Below are positions 10,178-24,919 of a stretch of DNA of 64,000 bases, piece after piece. Where the stretch lies: assembly GCA_964057225.1 (NCBI GenBank), contig OZ059894.1:19994476-20058475 (forward strand), given 5' to 3'. The DNA is from Auanema rhodensis. Its lineage: Eukaryota; Nematoda; Chromadorea; Rhabditida; Rhabditidae. Position numbers and translations under genes: made by a program. A model generated the notes under the pieces. That model saw nothing but the letters and a program-made list of their open reading frames with translations. It searched no databases and was not told the DNA's origin. Each line of letters begins with the position of its first letter. The first letter of the stretch is position 1.

Positions 10178-13100
10178 AATTAATTCTTCAGGGTGAAAAT
10201 CGAGGATATAAGTGTGAACTTATATCAGTTGATATCTCGGTGCATTTTTAAGCTAGCGCAAATCTGATAACACAGATCGACGCAGCTTAAAAATTCGCAT
10301 CGAATGCACTATACTACATTGAGAAACGCTTAATACAAAAATTAGTTATGATCGTTTGAAAAATGATGCATTAGTGTATGTTGAGTTTCCATGTACACTC
10401 AACATTGCTTCCAAAAACATTTTGACAATAATTTTTTCGAAAAATTTCAAAATAAATTAGCAAAAAGTAGATGTTTTTAGATTCCTTTTTTCAAGGCAAA
10501 GACGATGGACAATGTTATTCAACGAAAAAATTAATTCTTCAGGGTGAAAATCGAGGATATAAGTGTGAACTTATATCAGTTGATATCTCGGTGCATTTTC
10601 AAGCTAGCGCAAATCTGATAACACAGATCGACGCAGCTTAAAAATCCGCATCGAATGCACTATACTACATTGAGAAACGCTTAATACAAAAATTAGTTAT
10701 GATCGTTTGAAAAATGATGCATTAGTGTATGTTGAGTTTCCATGTACACTCAACATTGCTTCCAAAAACATTTTGACAAAAATTTTTTCGAAAAATTTCA
10801 AAATAATTTAGCAAAAAGTAGATGTTTTTAGATTCCTTTTTTCAAGGCAAAGACGATGGACAATGTTATTCAACGATAAAATTAATTCTTCAGGGTGAAA
10901 ATCGAGGATATAAGTGTGAACATATATCAGTTGAAATCTCGGTGCATTTTCAAGCTAGCGCAAATCTGATAACACAGATCGACGCAGCTTAAAAATCCGC
11001 ATCGAATGCACTATACTACATTGAGAAACGCTTAATACAAAAATTAGTTATGATCGTTTGAAAAATGATGCATTAGTGTATGTTGAGTTTCCATGTACAC
11101 TCAACATTGCTTCCAAAAACATTTTGACAATAATTTTTTCGAAAAATTTCAAAATAAATTAGCAAAAAGTAGATGTTTTTAGATTCCTTTTTTCAAGGCA
11201 AAGACGATGGACAATGTTATTCAACGAAAAAATTAATTCTTCAGGGTGAAAATCGAGGATATAAGTGTGAACTTATATCAGTTGATATCTCGGTGCATTT
11301 TCAAGCTAGCGCAAATCTGATAACACAGATCGACGCAGCTTAAAAATCCGCATCGAATGCACTATACTACATTGAGAAACGCTTAATACAAAAATTAGTT
11401 ATGATCGTTTGAAAAATGATGCATTAGTGTATGTTGAGTTTCCATGTACACTCAACATTGCTTCCAAAAACATTTTGACAAAAATTTTTTCGAAAAATTT
11501 CAAAATAATTTAGCAAAAAGTAGATGTTTTTAGATTCCTTTTTTCAAGGCAAAGACGATGGACAATGTTATTCAACGATAAAATTAATTCTTCAGGGTGA
11601 AAATCGAGGATATAAGTGTGAACATATATCAGTTGATATCTCGGTGCATTTTCAAGCTAGCGCAAATCTGATAACACAGATCGACGCAGCTTAAAAATCC
11701 GCATCGAATGCACTATACTACATTGAGAAACGCTCAATACAAAAATTAGTTATGATCGTTTGAAAAATGATGCATTAGTGTATGTTGAGTTTCCATGTAC
11801 ACTCAACATTGCTTCCAAAAACATTTTGACAATAATTTTTTCGAAAAATTTCAAAATAAATTAGCAAAAAGTAGATGTTTTTAGATTCCTTTTTTCAAGG
11901 CAAAGACGATGGACAATGTTATTCAACGAAAAAATTAATTCTTCAGGGTGAAAATCGAGGATATAAGTGTGAACTTATATCAGTTGATATCTCGGTGCAT
12001 TTTCAAGCTAGCGCAAATCTGATAACACAGATCGACGCAGCTTAAAAATCCGCATCGAATGCACTATACTACATTGAGAAACGCTTAATACAAAAATTAG
12101 TTATGATCGTTTGAAAAATGATGCATTAGTGTATGTTGAGTTTCCATGTACACTCAACATTGCTTCCAAAAACATTTTGACAAAAATTTTTTCGAAAAAT
12201 TTCAAAATAATTTAGCAAAAAGTAGATGTTTTTAGATTCCTTTTTTCAAGGCAAAGACGATGGACAATGTTATTCAACGATAAAATTAATTCTTCAGGGT
12301 GAAAATCGAGGATATAAGTGTGAACATATATCAGTTGATATCTCGGTGCATTTTCAAGCTAGCGCAAATCTGATAACACAGATCGACGCAGCTTAAAAAT
12401 CCGCATCGAATGCACTATACTACATTGAGAAACGCTTAATACAAAAATTAGTTATGATCGTTTGAAAAATGATGCATTAGTGTATGTTGAGTTTCCATGT
12501 ACACTCAACATTGCTTCCAAAAACATTTTGACAAAAATTTTTTCGAAAAATTTCAAAATAATTTAGCAAAAAGTAGATGTTTTTAGATTCCTTTTTTCAA
12601 GGCAAAGACGATGGACAATGTTATTCAACGATAAAATTAATTCTTCAGGGTGAAAATCGAGGATATAAGTGTGAACATATATCAGTTGATATCTCGGTGC
12701 ATTTTCAAGCTAGCGCAAATCTGATAACACAGATCGACGCAGTTTAAAAATCCGCATCGAATGCACTATACTACATTGAGAAACGCTTAATACAAAAATT
12801 AGTTATGATCGTTTGAAAAATGATGCATTAGTGTATGTTGAGTTTCCATGTACACTCAACATTGCTTCCAAAAACATTTTGACAATAATTTTTTCGAAAA
12901 ATTTCAAAATAAATTAGCAAAAAGTAGATGTTTTTAGATTCCTTTTTTCAAGGCAAAGACGATGGACAATGTTATTCAACGATAAAATTAATTCTTCAGG
13001 GTGAAAATCGAGGATATAAGTGTGAACATATATCAGTTGATATCTCGGTGCATTTTCAAGCTAGCGCAAATCTGATAACACAGATCGACGCAGCTTAAAA

Positions 13101-13336
13101 ATCCGCATCGAATGCACTATACTACATTGAGAAACGCTTAATACAAAAATTAGTTATGATCGTTTGAAAAATGATGCATTAGTGTATGTTGAGTTTCCAT
13201 GTACACTCAACATTGCTTCCAAAAACATTTTGACAATAATTTTTTCGAAAAATTTCAAAATAAATTAGCAAAAAGTAGATGTTTTTAGATTCCTTTTTTC
13301 AAGGCAAAGACGATGGACAATGTTATTCAACGAAAA
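10178..13336. repeat. Segment built from two older blocks, units 30-38
   Basis: Units 29-33 match units 13-17 (16-unit offset), including the rare T118 in unit 30 (as in unit 14) and A56 in unit 32 (as in unit 16). Units 35-37 match units 26-28 (9-unit offset), including T109 in unit 37. Unit 34 carries C154, not seen in unit 18. The block therefore combines material from two neighbouring sources. Dimer alternation (31A, 32B, 33A, 34B, 35A) is retained inside it. Confidence 0.85.
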
Positions 13337-16144
13337 AATTAATTCTTCAGGGTGAAAATCGAGGATATAAGTGTGAACTTATATCAGTTGATATCTCGGT
13401 GCATTTTTAAGCTAGCGCAAATCTGATAACACAGATCGACGCAGCTTAAAAATCCGCATCGAATGCACTATACTACATTGAGAAACGCTTAATACAAAAA
13501 TTAGTTATGATCGTTTGAAAAATGATGCATTAGTGTATGTTGAGTTTCCATGTACACTCAACATTGCTTCCAAAAACATTTTGACAATAATTTTTTCGAA
13601 AAATTTCAAAATAAATTAGCAAAAAGTAGATGTTTTCAGATTCCTTTTTTCAAGGCAAAGACGATGGACAATGTTATTCAACGAAAAAATTAATTCTTCA
13701 GGGTGAAAATCGAGGATATAAGTGTGAACTTATATCAGTTGATATCTCGGTGCATTTTCAAGCTAGCGCAAATCTGATAACACAGATCGACGCAGCTTAA
13801 AAATCCGCATCGAATGCACTATACTACATTGAGAAACGCTTAATACAAAAATTAGTTATGATCGTTTGAAAAATGATGCATTAGTGTATGTTGAGTTTCC
13901 ATGTACACTCAACATTGCTTCCAAAAACATTTTGACAAAAATTTTTTCGAAAAATTTCAAAATAATTTAGCAAAAAGTAGATGTTTTTAGATTCCTTTTT
14001 TCAAGGCAAAGACGATGGACAATGTTATTCAACGATAAAATTAATTCTTCAGGGTGAAAATCGAGGATATAAGTGTGAACATATATCAGTTGATATCTCG
14101 GTGCATTTTCAAGCTAGCGCAAATCTGATAACACAGATCGACGCAGCTTAAAAATCCGCATCGAATGCACTATACTACATTGAGAAACGCTTAATACAAA
14201 AATTAGTTATGATCGTTTGAAAAATGATGCATTAGTGTATGTTGAGTTTCCATGTACACTCAACATTGCTTCCAAAAACATTTTGACAATAATTTTTTCG
14301 AAAAATTTCAAAATAAATTAGCAAAAAGTAGATGTTTTTAGATTCCTTTTTTCAAGGCAAAGACGATGGACAATGTTATTCAACGAAAAAATTAATTCTT
14401 CAGGGTGAAAATCGAGGATATAAGTGTGAACATATATCAGTTGATATCTCGGTGCAATTTCAAGCTAGCGCAAATCTGATAACACAGATCGACGCAGCTT
14501 AAAAATCCGCATCGAATGCACTATACTACATTGAGAAACGCTTAATACAAAAATTAGTTATGATCGTTTAAAAAATGATGCATTAGTGTATGTTGAGTTT
14601 CCATGTACACTCAACATTGCTTCCAAAAACATTTTGACAATAATTTTTTCGAAAAATTTCAAAATAAATTAGCAAAAAGTAGATGTTTTTAGATTCCTTT
14701 TTTCAAGGCAAAGACGATGGACAATGTTATTCAACGATAAAATTAATTCTTCAGGGTGAAAATCGAGGATATAAGTGTGAACATATATCAGTTGATATCT
14801 CGGTGCATTTTCAAGCTAGCGCAAATCTGATAACACAGATCGACGCAGCTTAAAAATCCGCATCGAATGCACTATACTACATTGAGAAACGCTTAATACA
14901 AAAATTAGTTATGATCGTTTGAAAAATGATGCATTAGTGTATGTTGAGTTTCCATGTACACTCAACATTGCTTCCAAAAACATTTTGACAATAATTTTTT
15001 CGAAAAATTTCAAAATAAATTAGCAAAAAGTAGATGTTTTTAGATTCCTTTTTTCAAGGCAAAGACGATGGACAATGTTATTCAACGATAAAATTAATTC
15101 TTCAGGGTGAAAATCGAGGATATAAGTGTGAACATATATCAGTTGATATCTCGGTGCATTTTCAAGCTAGCGCAAATCTGATAACACAGATCGACGCAGC
15201 TTAAAAATCCGCATCGAATGCACTATACTACATTGAGAAACGCTTAATACAAAAATTAGTTATGATCGTTTGAAAAATGATGCATTAGTGTATGTTGAGT
15301 TTCCATGTACACTCAACATTGCTTCCAAAAACATTTTGACAATAATTTTTTCGAAAAATTTCAAAATAAATTAGCAAAAAGTAGATGTTTTTAGATTCCT
15401 TTTTTCAAGGCAAAGACGATGGACAATGTTATTCAACGAAAAAATTAATTCTTCAGGGTGAAAATCGAGGATATAAGTGTGAACATATATCAGTTGATAT
15501 CTCGGTGCATTTTCAAGCTGGCGCAAATCTGATAACACAGATCGACGCAGCTTAAAAATCCGCATCGAATGCACTATACTACATTGAGAAACGCTTAATA
15601 CAAAAATTAGTTATGATCGTTTGAAAAATGATGCATTAGTGTATGTTGAGTTTCCATGTACACTCAACATTGCTTCCAAAAACATTTTGACAAAAATTTT
15701 TTCGAAAAATTTCAAAATAATTTAGCAAAAAGTAGATGTTTTTAGATTCCTTTTTTCAAGGCAAAGACGATGGACAATGTTATTCAACGATAAAATTGAT
15801 TCTTCAGGGTGAAAATCGAGGATATAAGTGTGAACATATATCAGTTGATATCTCGGTGCATTTTCAAGCTAGCGCAAATCTGATAACACAGATCGACGCA
15901 GCTTAAAAATCCGCATCGAATGCACTATACTACATTGAGAAACGCTTAATACAAAAATTAGTTATGATCGTTTGAAAAATGATGCATTAGTGTATGTTGA
16001 GTTTCCATGTACACTCAACATTGCTTCCAAAAACATTTTGACAATAATTTTTTCGAAAAATTTCAAAATAAATTAGCAAAAAGTAGATGTTTTTAGATTC
16101 CTTTTTTCAAGGCAAAGACGATGGACAATGTTATTCAACGAAAA
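13337..16144. repeat. Type-B-rich tract, units 39-46
   Basis: Units 41-46 all have A43, mostly with T252/A279, and alternate irregularly at p349. Unit 39 has T72 and C301, unit 42 has A181 and a p68-71 change (GCAATTTC), and unit 45 has G78 (GCTGGC for GCTAGC). No clean higher-order period is visible. It separates the dimer region from the 7-mer region. Confidence 0.75.
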
Positions 16145-17197
16145 AATTAATTCTTCAGGTTGAAAATCGAGGATATAAGTGTGAACTTATATCAGTTGAT
16201 ATCTCGGTGCATTTTCAAGCTAGCGCGAATCTGATAACACAGATCGACGCAGCTTAAAAATCCGCATCGAATGCACTATACTACATTGAGAAACGCTTAA
16301 TACAAAAATTAGTTATGATCGTTTGAAAAATGATGCATTAGTGTATGTTGAGTTTCCATGTACACTCAACATTGCTTCCAAAAACATTTTGACAAAAATT
16401 TTTTCGAAAAATTTCAAAATAATTTAGCAAAAAGTAGATGTTTTTAGATTCCTTTTTTCAAGGCAAAGACGATGGACAATGTTATTCAACGATAAAATTA
16501 ATTCTTCAGGGTGAAAATCGAGGATATAAGTGTGAACATATATCAGTTGATATCTCGGTGCATTTTCAAGCTAGCGCGAATCTGATAACACAGATCGACG
16601 CAGCTTAAAAATCCGCATCGAATGCACTATACTACATTGAGAAACGCTTAATACAAAAATTAGTTATGATCGTTTGAAAAATGATGCATTAGTGTATGTT
16701 GAGTTTCCATGTACACTCAACATTGCTTCCAAAAACATTTTGACAAAAATTTTTTCGAAAAATTTCAAAATAATTTAGCAAAAAGTAGATGTTTTTAGAT
16801 TCCTTTTTTCAAGGCAAAGACGATGGACAATGTTATTCAACGATAAAATTAATTCTTCAGGGTGAAAATCGAGGATATAAGTGTGAACATATATCAGTTG
16901 ATATCTCGGTGCATTTTCAAGCTAGCGCAAATCTGATAACACAGATCGACGCAGCTTAAAAATCCGCATCGAATGCACTATACTACATTGAGAAACGCTT
17001 AATACAAAAATTAGTTATGATCGTTTGAAAAATGATGCATTAGTGTATGTTGAGTTTCCATGTACACTCAACATTGCTTCCAAAAACATTTTGACAATAA
17101 TTTTTTCGAAAAATTTCAAAATAAATTAGCAAAAAGTAGATGTTTTTAGATTCCTTTTTTCAAGGCAAAGACGATGGACAATGTTATTCAACGAAAA
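16145..17197. repeat. Entry of the T16/G83 monomer type, units 47-49
   Basis: Unit 47 is the first copy with T16 (CAGGTTG) and G83 (GCGCGAATC). Unit 48 has G83 without T16 and keeps A43, so it looks like a recombinant between unit 47-type and type-B sequence. Unit 49 is ordinary type B. T16 is not seen outside roughly 16.1-33.3 kb. Confidence 0.8.
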
Positions 17198-20100
17198 AAT
17201 TAATTCTTCAGGTTGAAAATCGAGGATATAAGTGTGAACTTATATCAGTTGATATCTCGGTGCATTTTCAAGCTAGCGCGAATCTGATAACACAGATCGA
17301 CGCAGCTTAAAAATCCGCATCGAATGCACTATACTACATTGAGAAACGCTTAATACAAAAATTAGTTATGATCGTTTGAAAAATGATGCATTAGTGTATG
17401 TTGAGTTTCCATGTACACTCAACATTGCTTCCAAAAACATTTTGACAAAAATTTTTTCAAAAAATTTCAAAATAAATTAGCAAAAAATAGATGTTTTTAG
17501 ATTCCTTTTTTCAAGGCAAAGACGATGGACAATGTTATTCAACGAAAAAATTAATTCTTCAGGGTGAAAATCGAGGATATAAGTGTGAACTTATATCAGT
17601 TGATATCTCGGTGTATTTTTAAGCTAGCGCAAATCTGATAACACAGATCGACGCAGCTTAAAAATCCGCATCGAATGCACTACACTACATTGAGAAACGC
17701 TTAATACAAAAATTAGTTATGATCGTTTGAAAAATGATGCATTAGTGTATGTTGAGTTTCCATGTACACTCAACATTGCTTCCAAAAACATTTTGACAAT
17801 AATTTTTTCGAAAAATTTCAAAATAAATTAGCAAAAAGTAGATGTTTTTAGATTCCTTTTTTCAAGGCAAAGACGATGGACAATGTTATTCAACGAAAAA
17901 ATTAATTCTTCAGGTTGAAAATCGAGGATATAAGTGTGAACTTATATCAGTTGATATCTCGGTGCATTTTCAAGCTAGCGCGAATCTGATAACACAGATC
18001 GACGCAGCTTAAAAATCCGCATCGAATGCACTATACTACATTGAGAAACGCTTAATACAAAAATTAGTTATGATCGTTTGAAAAATGATGCATTAGTGTA
18101 TGTTGAGTTTCCATGTACACTCAACATTGCTTCCAAAAACATTTTGACAAAAATTTTTTCGAAAAATTTCAAAATAATTTAGCAAAAAGTAGATGTTTTT
18201 AGATTCCTTTTTTCAAGGCAAAGACGATGGACAATGTTTTTCAACGATAAAATTAATTCTTCAGGGTGAAAATCGAGGATATAAGTGTGAACATATATCA
18301 GTTGATATCTCGGTGCATTTTCAAGCTAGCGCAAATCTGATAACACAGATCGACGCAGTTTAAAAATCCGCATCGAATGCACTATACTACATTGAGAAAC
18401 GCTTAATACAAAAATTAGTTATGATCGTTTGAAAAATGATGCATTAGTGTATGTTGAGTTTCCATGTACACTCAACATTGCTTCCAAAAACATTTTGACA
18501 AAAATTTTTTCGAAAAATTTCAAAATAATTTAGCAAAAAGTAGATGTTTTTAGATTCCTTTTTTCAAGGCAAAGACGATGGACAATGTTATTCAACGATA
18601 AAATTAATTCTTCAGGGTGAAAATCGAGGATATAAGTGTGAACATATATCAGTTGATATCTCGGTGCATTTTCAAGCTAGCGCAAATCTGATAACACAGA
18701 TCGACGCAGCTTAAAAGTCCGCATCGAATGCGCTATACTACATTGAGAAACGCTTAATACAAAAATTAGTTATGATCGTTTGAAAAATGATGCATTAGTG
18801 TATGTTGAGTTTCCATGTACACTCAACATTGCTTCCAAAAACATTTTGACAATAATTTTTTCGAAAAATTTCAAAATAATTTAGCAAAAAGTAGATGTTT
18901 TTAGATTCCTTTTTTCAAGGCAAAGACGATGGACAATGTTTTTCAACGATAAAATTAATTCTTCAGGGTGAAAATCGAGGATATAAGTGTGAACATATAT
19001 CAGTTGATATCTCGGTGCATTTTCAAGCTAGCGCAAATCTGATAACACAGATCGACGCAGTTTAAAAATCCGCATCGAATGCACTATACTACATTGAGAA
19101 ACGCTTAATACAAAAATTAGTTATGATCGTTTGAAAAATGATGCATTAGTGTATGTTGAGTTTCCATGTACACTCAACATTGCTTCCAAAAACATTTTGA
19201 CAAAAATTTTTTCGAAAAATTTCAAAATAATTTAGCAAAAAGTAGATGTTTTTAGATTCCTTTTTTCAAGGCAAAGACGATGGACAATGTTATTCAACGA
19301 TAAAATTAATTCTTCAGGGTGAAAATCGAGGATATAAGTGTGAACATATATCAGTTGATATCTCGGTGCATTTTCAAGCTAGCGCAAATCTGATAACACA
19401 GATCGACGCAGCTTAAAAGTCCGCATCGAATGCGCTATACTACATTGAGAAACGCTTAATACAAAAATTAGTTATGATCGTTTGAAAAATGATGCATTAG
19501 TGTATGTTGAGTTTCCATGTACACTCAACATTGCTTCCAAAAACATTTTGACAATAATTTTTTCGAAAAATTTCAAAATAAATTAGCAAAAAGTAGATGT
19601 TTTTAGATTCCTTTTTTCAAGGCAAAGACGATGGACAATGTTATTCAACGAAAAAATTAATTCTTCAGGTTGAAAATCGAGGATATAAGTGTGAACTTAT
19701 ATCAGTTGATATCTCGGTGCATTTTCAAGCTAGCGCGAATCTGATAACACAGATCGACGCAGCTTAAAAATCCGCATCGAATGCACTATACTACATTGAG
19801 AAACGCTTAATACAAAAATTAGTTATGATCGTTTGAAAAATGATGCATTAGTGTATGTTGAGTTTCCATGTACACTCAACATTGCTTCCAAAAACATTTT
19901 GACAAAAATTTTTTCAAAAAATTTCAAAATAAATTAGCAAAAAGTAGATGTTTTTAGATTCCTTTTTTCAAGGCAAAGACGATGGACAATGTTATTCAAC
20001 GAAAAAATTAATTCTTCAGGGTGAAAATCGAGGATATAAGTGTGAACTTATATCAGTTGATATCTCGGTGTATTTTTAAGCTAGCGCAAATCTGATAACA

Positions 20101-22813
20101 CAGATCGACGCAGCTTAAAAATCCGCATCGAATGCACTACACTACATTGAGAAACGCTTAATACAAAAATTAGTTATGATCGTTTGAAAAATGATGCATT
20201 AGTGTATGTTGAGTTTCCATGTACACTCAACATTGCTTCCAAAAACATTTTGACAATAATTTTTTCGAAAAATTTCAAAATAAATTAGCAAAAAGTAGAT
20301 GTTTTTAGATTCCTTTTTTCAAGGCAAAGACGATGGACAATGTTATTCAACGAAAAAATTAATTCTTCAGGTTGAAAATCGAGGATATAAGTGTGAACTT
20401 ATATCAGTTGATATCTCGGTGCATTTTCAAGCTAGCGCGAATCTGATAACACAGATCGACGCAGCTTAAAAATCCGCATCGAATGCACTATACTACATTG
20501 AGAAACGCTTAATACAAAAATTAGTTATGATCGTTTGAAAAATGATGCATTAGTGTATGTTGAGTTTCCATGTACACTCAACATTGCTTCCAAAAACATT
20601 TTGACAAAAATTTTTTCGAAAAATTTCAAAATAATTTAGCAAAAAGTAGATGTTTTTAGATTCCTTTTTTCAAGGCAAAGACGATGGACAATGTTTTTCA
20701 ACGATAAAATTAATTCTTCAGGGTGAAAATCGAGGATATAAGTGTGAACATATATCAGTTGATATCTCGGTGCATTTTCAAGCTAGCGCAAATCTGATAA
20801 CACAGATCGACGCAGTTTAAAAATCCGCATCGAATGCACTATACTACATTGAGAAACGCTTAATACAAAAATTAGTTATGATCGTTTGAAAAATGATGCA
20901 TTAGTGTATGTTGAGTTTCCATGTACACTCAACATTGCTTCCAAAAACATTTTGACAAAAATTTTTTCGAAAAATTTCAAAATAATTTAGCAAAAAGTAG
21001 ATGTTTTTAGATTCCTTTTTTCAAGGCAAAGACGATGGACAATGTTATTCAACGATAAAATTAATTCTTCAGGGTGAAAATCGAGGATATAAGTGTGAAC
21101 ATATATCAGTTGATATCTCGGTGCATTTTCAAGCTAGCGCAAATCTGATAACACAGATCGACGCAGCTTAAAAGTCCGCATCGAATGCGCTATACTACAT
21201 TGAGAAACGCTTAATACAAAAATTAGTTATGATCGTTTGAAAAATGATGCATTAGTGTATGTTGAGTTTCCATGTACACTCAACATTGCTTCCAAAAACA
21301 TTTTGACAATAATTTTTTCGAAAAATTTCAAAATAATTTAGCAAAAAGTAGATGTTTTTAGATTCCTTTTTTCAAGGCAAAGACGATGGACAATGTTTTT
21401 CAACGATAAAATTAATTCTTCAGGGTGAAAATCGAGGATATAAGTGTGAACATATATCAGTTGATATCTCGGTGCATTTTCAAGCTAGCGCAAATCTGAT
21501 AACACAGATCGACGCAGTTTAAAAATCCGCATCGAATGCACTATACTACATTGAGAAACGCTTAATACAAAAATTAGTTATGATCGTTTGAAAAATGATG
21601 CATTAGTGTATGTTGAGTTTCCATGTACACTCAACATTGCTTCCAAAAACATTTTGACAAAAATTTTTTCGAAAAATTTCAAAATAATTTAGCAAAAAGT
21701 AGATGTTTTTAGATTCCTTTTTTCAAGGCAAAGACGATGGACAATGTTATTCAACGATAAAATTAATTCTTCAGGGTGAAAATCGAGGATATAAGTGTGA
21801 ACATATATCAGTTGATATCTCGGTGCATTTTCAAGCTAGCGCAAATCTGATAACACAGATCGACGCAGCTTAAAAGTCCGCATCGAATGCGCTATACTAC
21901 ATTGAGAAACGCTTAATACAAAAATTAGTTATGATCGTTTGAAAAATGATGCATTAGTGTATGTTGAGTTTCCATGTACACTCAACATTGCTTCCAAAAA
22001 CATTTTGACAATAATTTTTTCGAAAAATTTCAAAATAAATTAGCAAAAAGTAGATGTTTTTAGATTCCTTTTTTCAAGGCAAAGACGATGGACAATGTTA
22101 TTCAACGAAAAAATTAATTCTTCAGGTTGAAAATCGAGGATATAAGTGTGAACTTATATCAGTTGATATCTCGGTGCATTTTCAAGCTAGCGCGAATCTG
22201 ATAACACAGATCGACGCAGCTTAAAAATCCGCATCGAATGCACTATACTACATTGAGAAACGCTTAATACAAAAATTAGTTATGATCGTTTGAAAAATGA
22301 TGCATTAGTGTATGTTGAGTTTCCATGTACACTCAACATTGCTTCCAAAAACATTTTGACAAAAATTTTTTCAAAAAATTTCAAAATAAATTAGCAAAAA
22401 GTAGATGTTTTTAGATTCCTTTTTTCAAGGCAAAGACGATGGACAATGTTATTCAACGAAAAAATTAATTCTTCAGGGTGAAAATCGAGGATATAAGTGT
22501 GAACTTATATCAGTTGATATCTCGGTGTATTTTTAAGCTAGCGCAAATCTGATAACACAGATCGACGCAGCTTAAAAATCCGCATCGAATGCACTACACT
22601 ACATTGAGAAACGCTTAATACAAAAATTAGTTATGATCGTTTGAAAAATGATGCATTAGTGTATGTTGAGTTTCCATGTACACTCAACATTGCTTCCAAA
22701 AACATTTTGACAATAATTTTTTCGAAAAATTTCAAAATAAATTAGCAAAAAGTAGATGTTTTTAGATTCCTTTTTTCAAGGCAAAGACGATGGACAATGT
22801 TATTCAACGAAAA
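17198..22813. repeat. 7-monomer (2457 bp) higher-order repeat, two full copies and a partial third
   Basis: Copy 1 is 17198-19654, copy 2 is 19655-22111, and copy 3 is represented by 22112-22813 plus most of the next unit. The order is: (1) T16/G83/A262; (2) T66/C135/T252; (3) T16/G83/T340/T349; (4) T109; (5) G116/G131 with T252/T279/T340; (6) T109; (7) G116/G131 with T252/A279. Positions 4-7 are themselves a tandem pair of dimers, so there is a repeat inside the repeat. The only difference I noticed between copies is A289 in the first unit of copy 1. This points to very recent amplification. Confidence 0.93.
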
Positions 22814-24919
22814 AATTAATTCTTCAGGTTGAAAATCGAGGATATAAGTGTGAACTTATATCAGTTGATATCTCGGTGCATTTTCAAGCTAGCGCGAATC
22901 TGATAACACAGATCGACGCAGCTTAAAAATCCGCATCGAATGCACTATACTACATTGAGAAACGCTTAATACAAAAATTAGTTATGATCGTTTGAAAAAT
23001 GATGCATTAGTGTATGTTGAGTTTCCATGTACACTCAACATTGCTTCCAAAAACATTTTGACAAAAATTTTTTCGAAAAATTTCAAAATAATTTAGCAAA
23101 AAGTAGATGTTTTTAGATTCCTTTTTTCAAGGCAAAGACGATGGACAATGTTATTCAACGAAAAAATTAATTCTTCAGGGTGAAAATCGAGGATATAAGT
23201 GTGAACATATATCAGTTGATATCTCGGTGCATTTTCAAGCTAGCGCAAATCTGATAACACAGATCGACGCAGCTTAAAAATCCGCATCGAATGCACTATA
23301 CTACATTGAGAAACGCTTAATACAAAAATTAGTTATGATCGTTTGAAAAATGATGCATTAGTGTATGTTGAGTTTCCATGTACACTCAACATTGCTTCCA
23401 AAAACATTTTGACAAAAATTTTTTCGAAAAATTTCAAAATAATTTAGCAAAAAGTAGATGTTTTTAGATTCCTTTTTTCAAGGCAAAGACGATGGACAAT
23501 GTTATTCAACGATAAAATTAATTCTTCAGGGTGAAAATCGAGGATATAAGTGTGAACTTATATCAGTTGATATCTCGGTGCATTTTTAAGCTAGCGCAAA
23601 TCTGATAACACAGATCGACGCAGCTTAAAAATCCGCATCGAATGCACTACACTACATTGAGAAACGCTTAATACAAAAATTAGTTATGATCGTTTGAAAA
23701 ATGATGCATTAGTGTATGTTGAGTTTCCATATACACTCAACATTGCTTCCAAAAACATTTTGACAATAATTTTTTCGAAAAATTTCAAAATAAATTAGCA
23801 AAAAGTAGATGTTTTTAGATTCCTTTTTTCAAGGCAAAGACGATGGACAATGTTATTCAACGAAAAAATTAATTCTTCAGGTTGAAAATCGAGGATATAA
23901 GTGTGAACTTATATCAGTTGATATCTCGGTGCATTTTCAAGCTAGCGCGAATCTGATAACACAGATCGACGCAGCTTAAAAATCCGCATCGAATGCACTA
24001 TACTACATTGAGAAACGCTTAATACAAAAATTAGTTATGATCGTTTGAAAAATGATGCATTAGTGTATGTTGAGTTTCCATGTACACTCAACATTGCTTC
24101 CAAAAACATTTTGACAAAAATTTTTTCGAAAAATTTCAAAATAATTTAGCAAAAAGTAGATGTTTTTAGATTCCTTTTTTCAAGGCAAAGACGATGGACA
24201 ATGTTATTCAACGATAAAATTAATTCTTCAGGGTGAAAATCGAGGATATAAGTGTGAACTTATATCAGTTGATATCTCGGTGCATTTTTAAGCTAGCGCA
24301 AATCTGATAACACAGATCGACGCAGCTTTAAAATCCGCATCGAATGCACTATACTACATTGAGAAACGCTTAATACAAAAATTAGTTATGATCGTTTGAA
24401 AAATGATGCATTAGTGTATGTTGAGTTTCCATGTACACTCAACATTGCTTCCAAAAACATTTTGACAAAAATTTTTTCGAAAAATTTCAAAATAAATTAG
24501 CAAAAAGTAGATGTTTTTAGATTCCTTTTTTCAAGGCAAAGACGATGGACAATGTTATTCAACGAAAAAATTAATTCTTCAGGGTGAAAATCGAGGATAT
24601 AAGTGTGAACTTATATCAGTTGATATCTCGGTGCATTTTTAAGCTAGCGCAAATCTGATAACACAGATCGACGCAGCTTAAAAATCCGCATCGAATGCAG
24701 TATACTACATTGAGAAACGCTTAATACAAAAATTAGTTATGATCGTTTGAAAAATGATGCATTAGTGTATGTTGAGTTTCCATGTACACTCAACATTGCT
24801 TCCAAAAACATTTTGACAAAAATTTTTTCGAAAAATTTCAAAATAATTTAGCAAAAAGTAGATGTTTTTAGATTCCTTTTTTCAAGGCAAAGACGATGGA
24901 CAATGTTATTCAACGAAAA
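22814..24919. repeat. Segment shared with the region 25 units downstream, units 66-71
   Basis: Unit 66 begins as the third member of the 7-mer but lacks T340/T349, marking the end of that repeat. Units 67-68 recur as units 92-93 (25 units away), including the rare A216 and C135 with C66. Units 69-71 recur as units 95-97 (26 units away), including T112 in units 70 and 96 and G132 in units 71 and 97. Confidence 0.85.

Noticed and set aside
15371-15574. 67-codon open reading frame on the minus strand
   Set aside because: It lies wholly within satellite sequence. It exists only because unit 45 has GCTGGC instead of GCTAGC at p75-80, which removes a minus-strand TAG present in other copies. It is a chance opening, not a gene.
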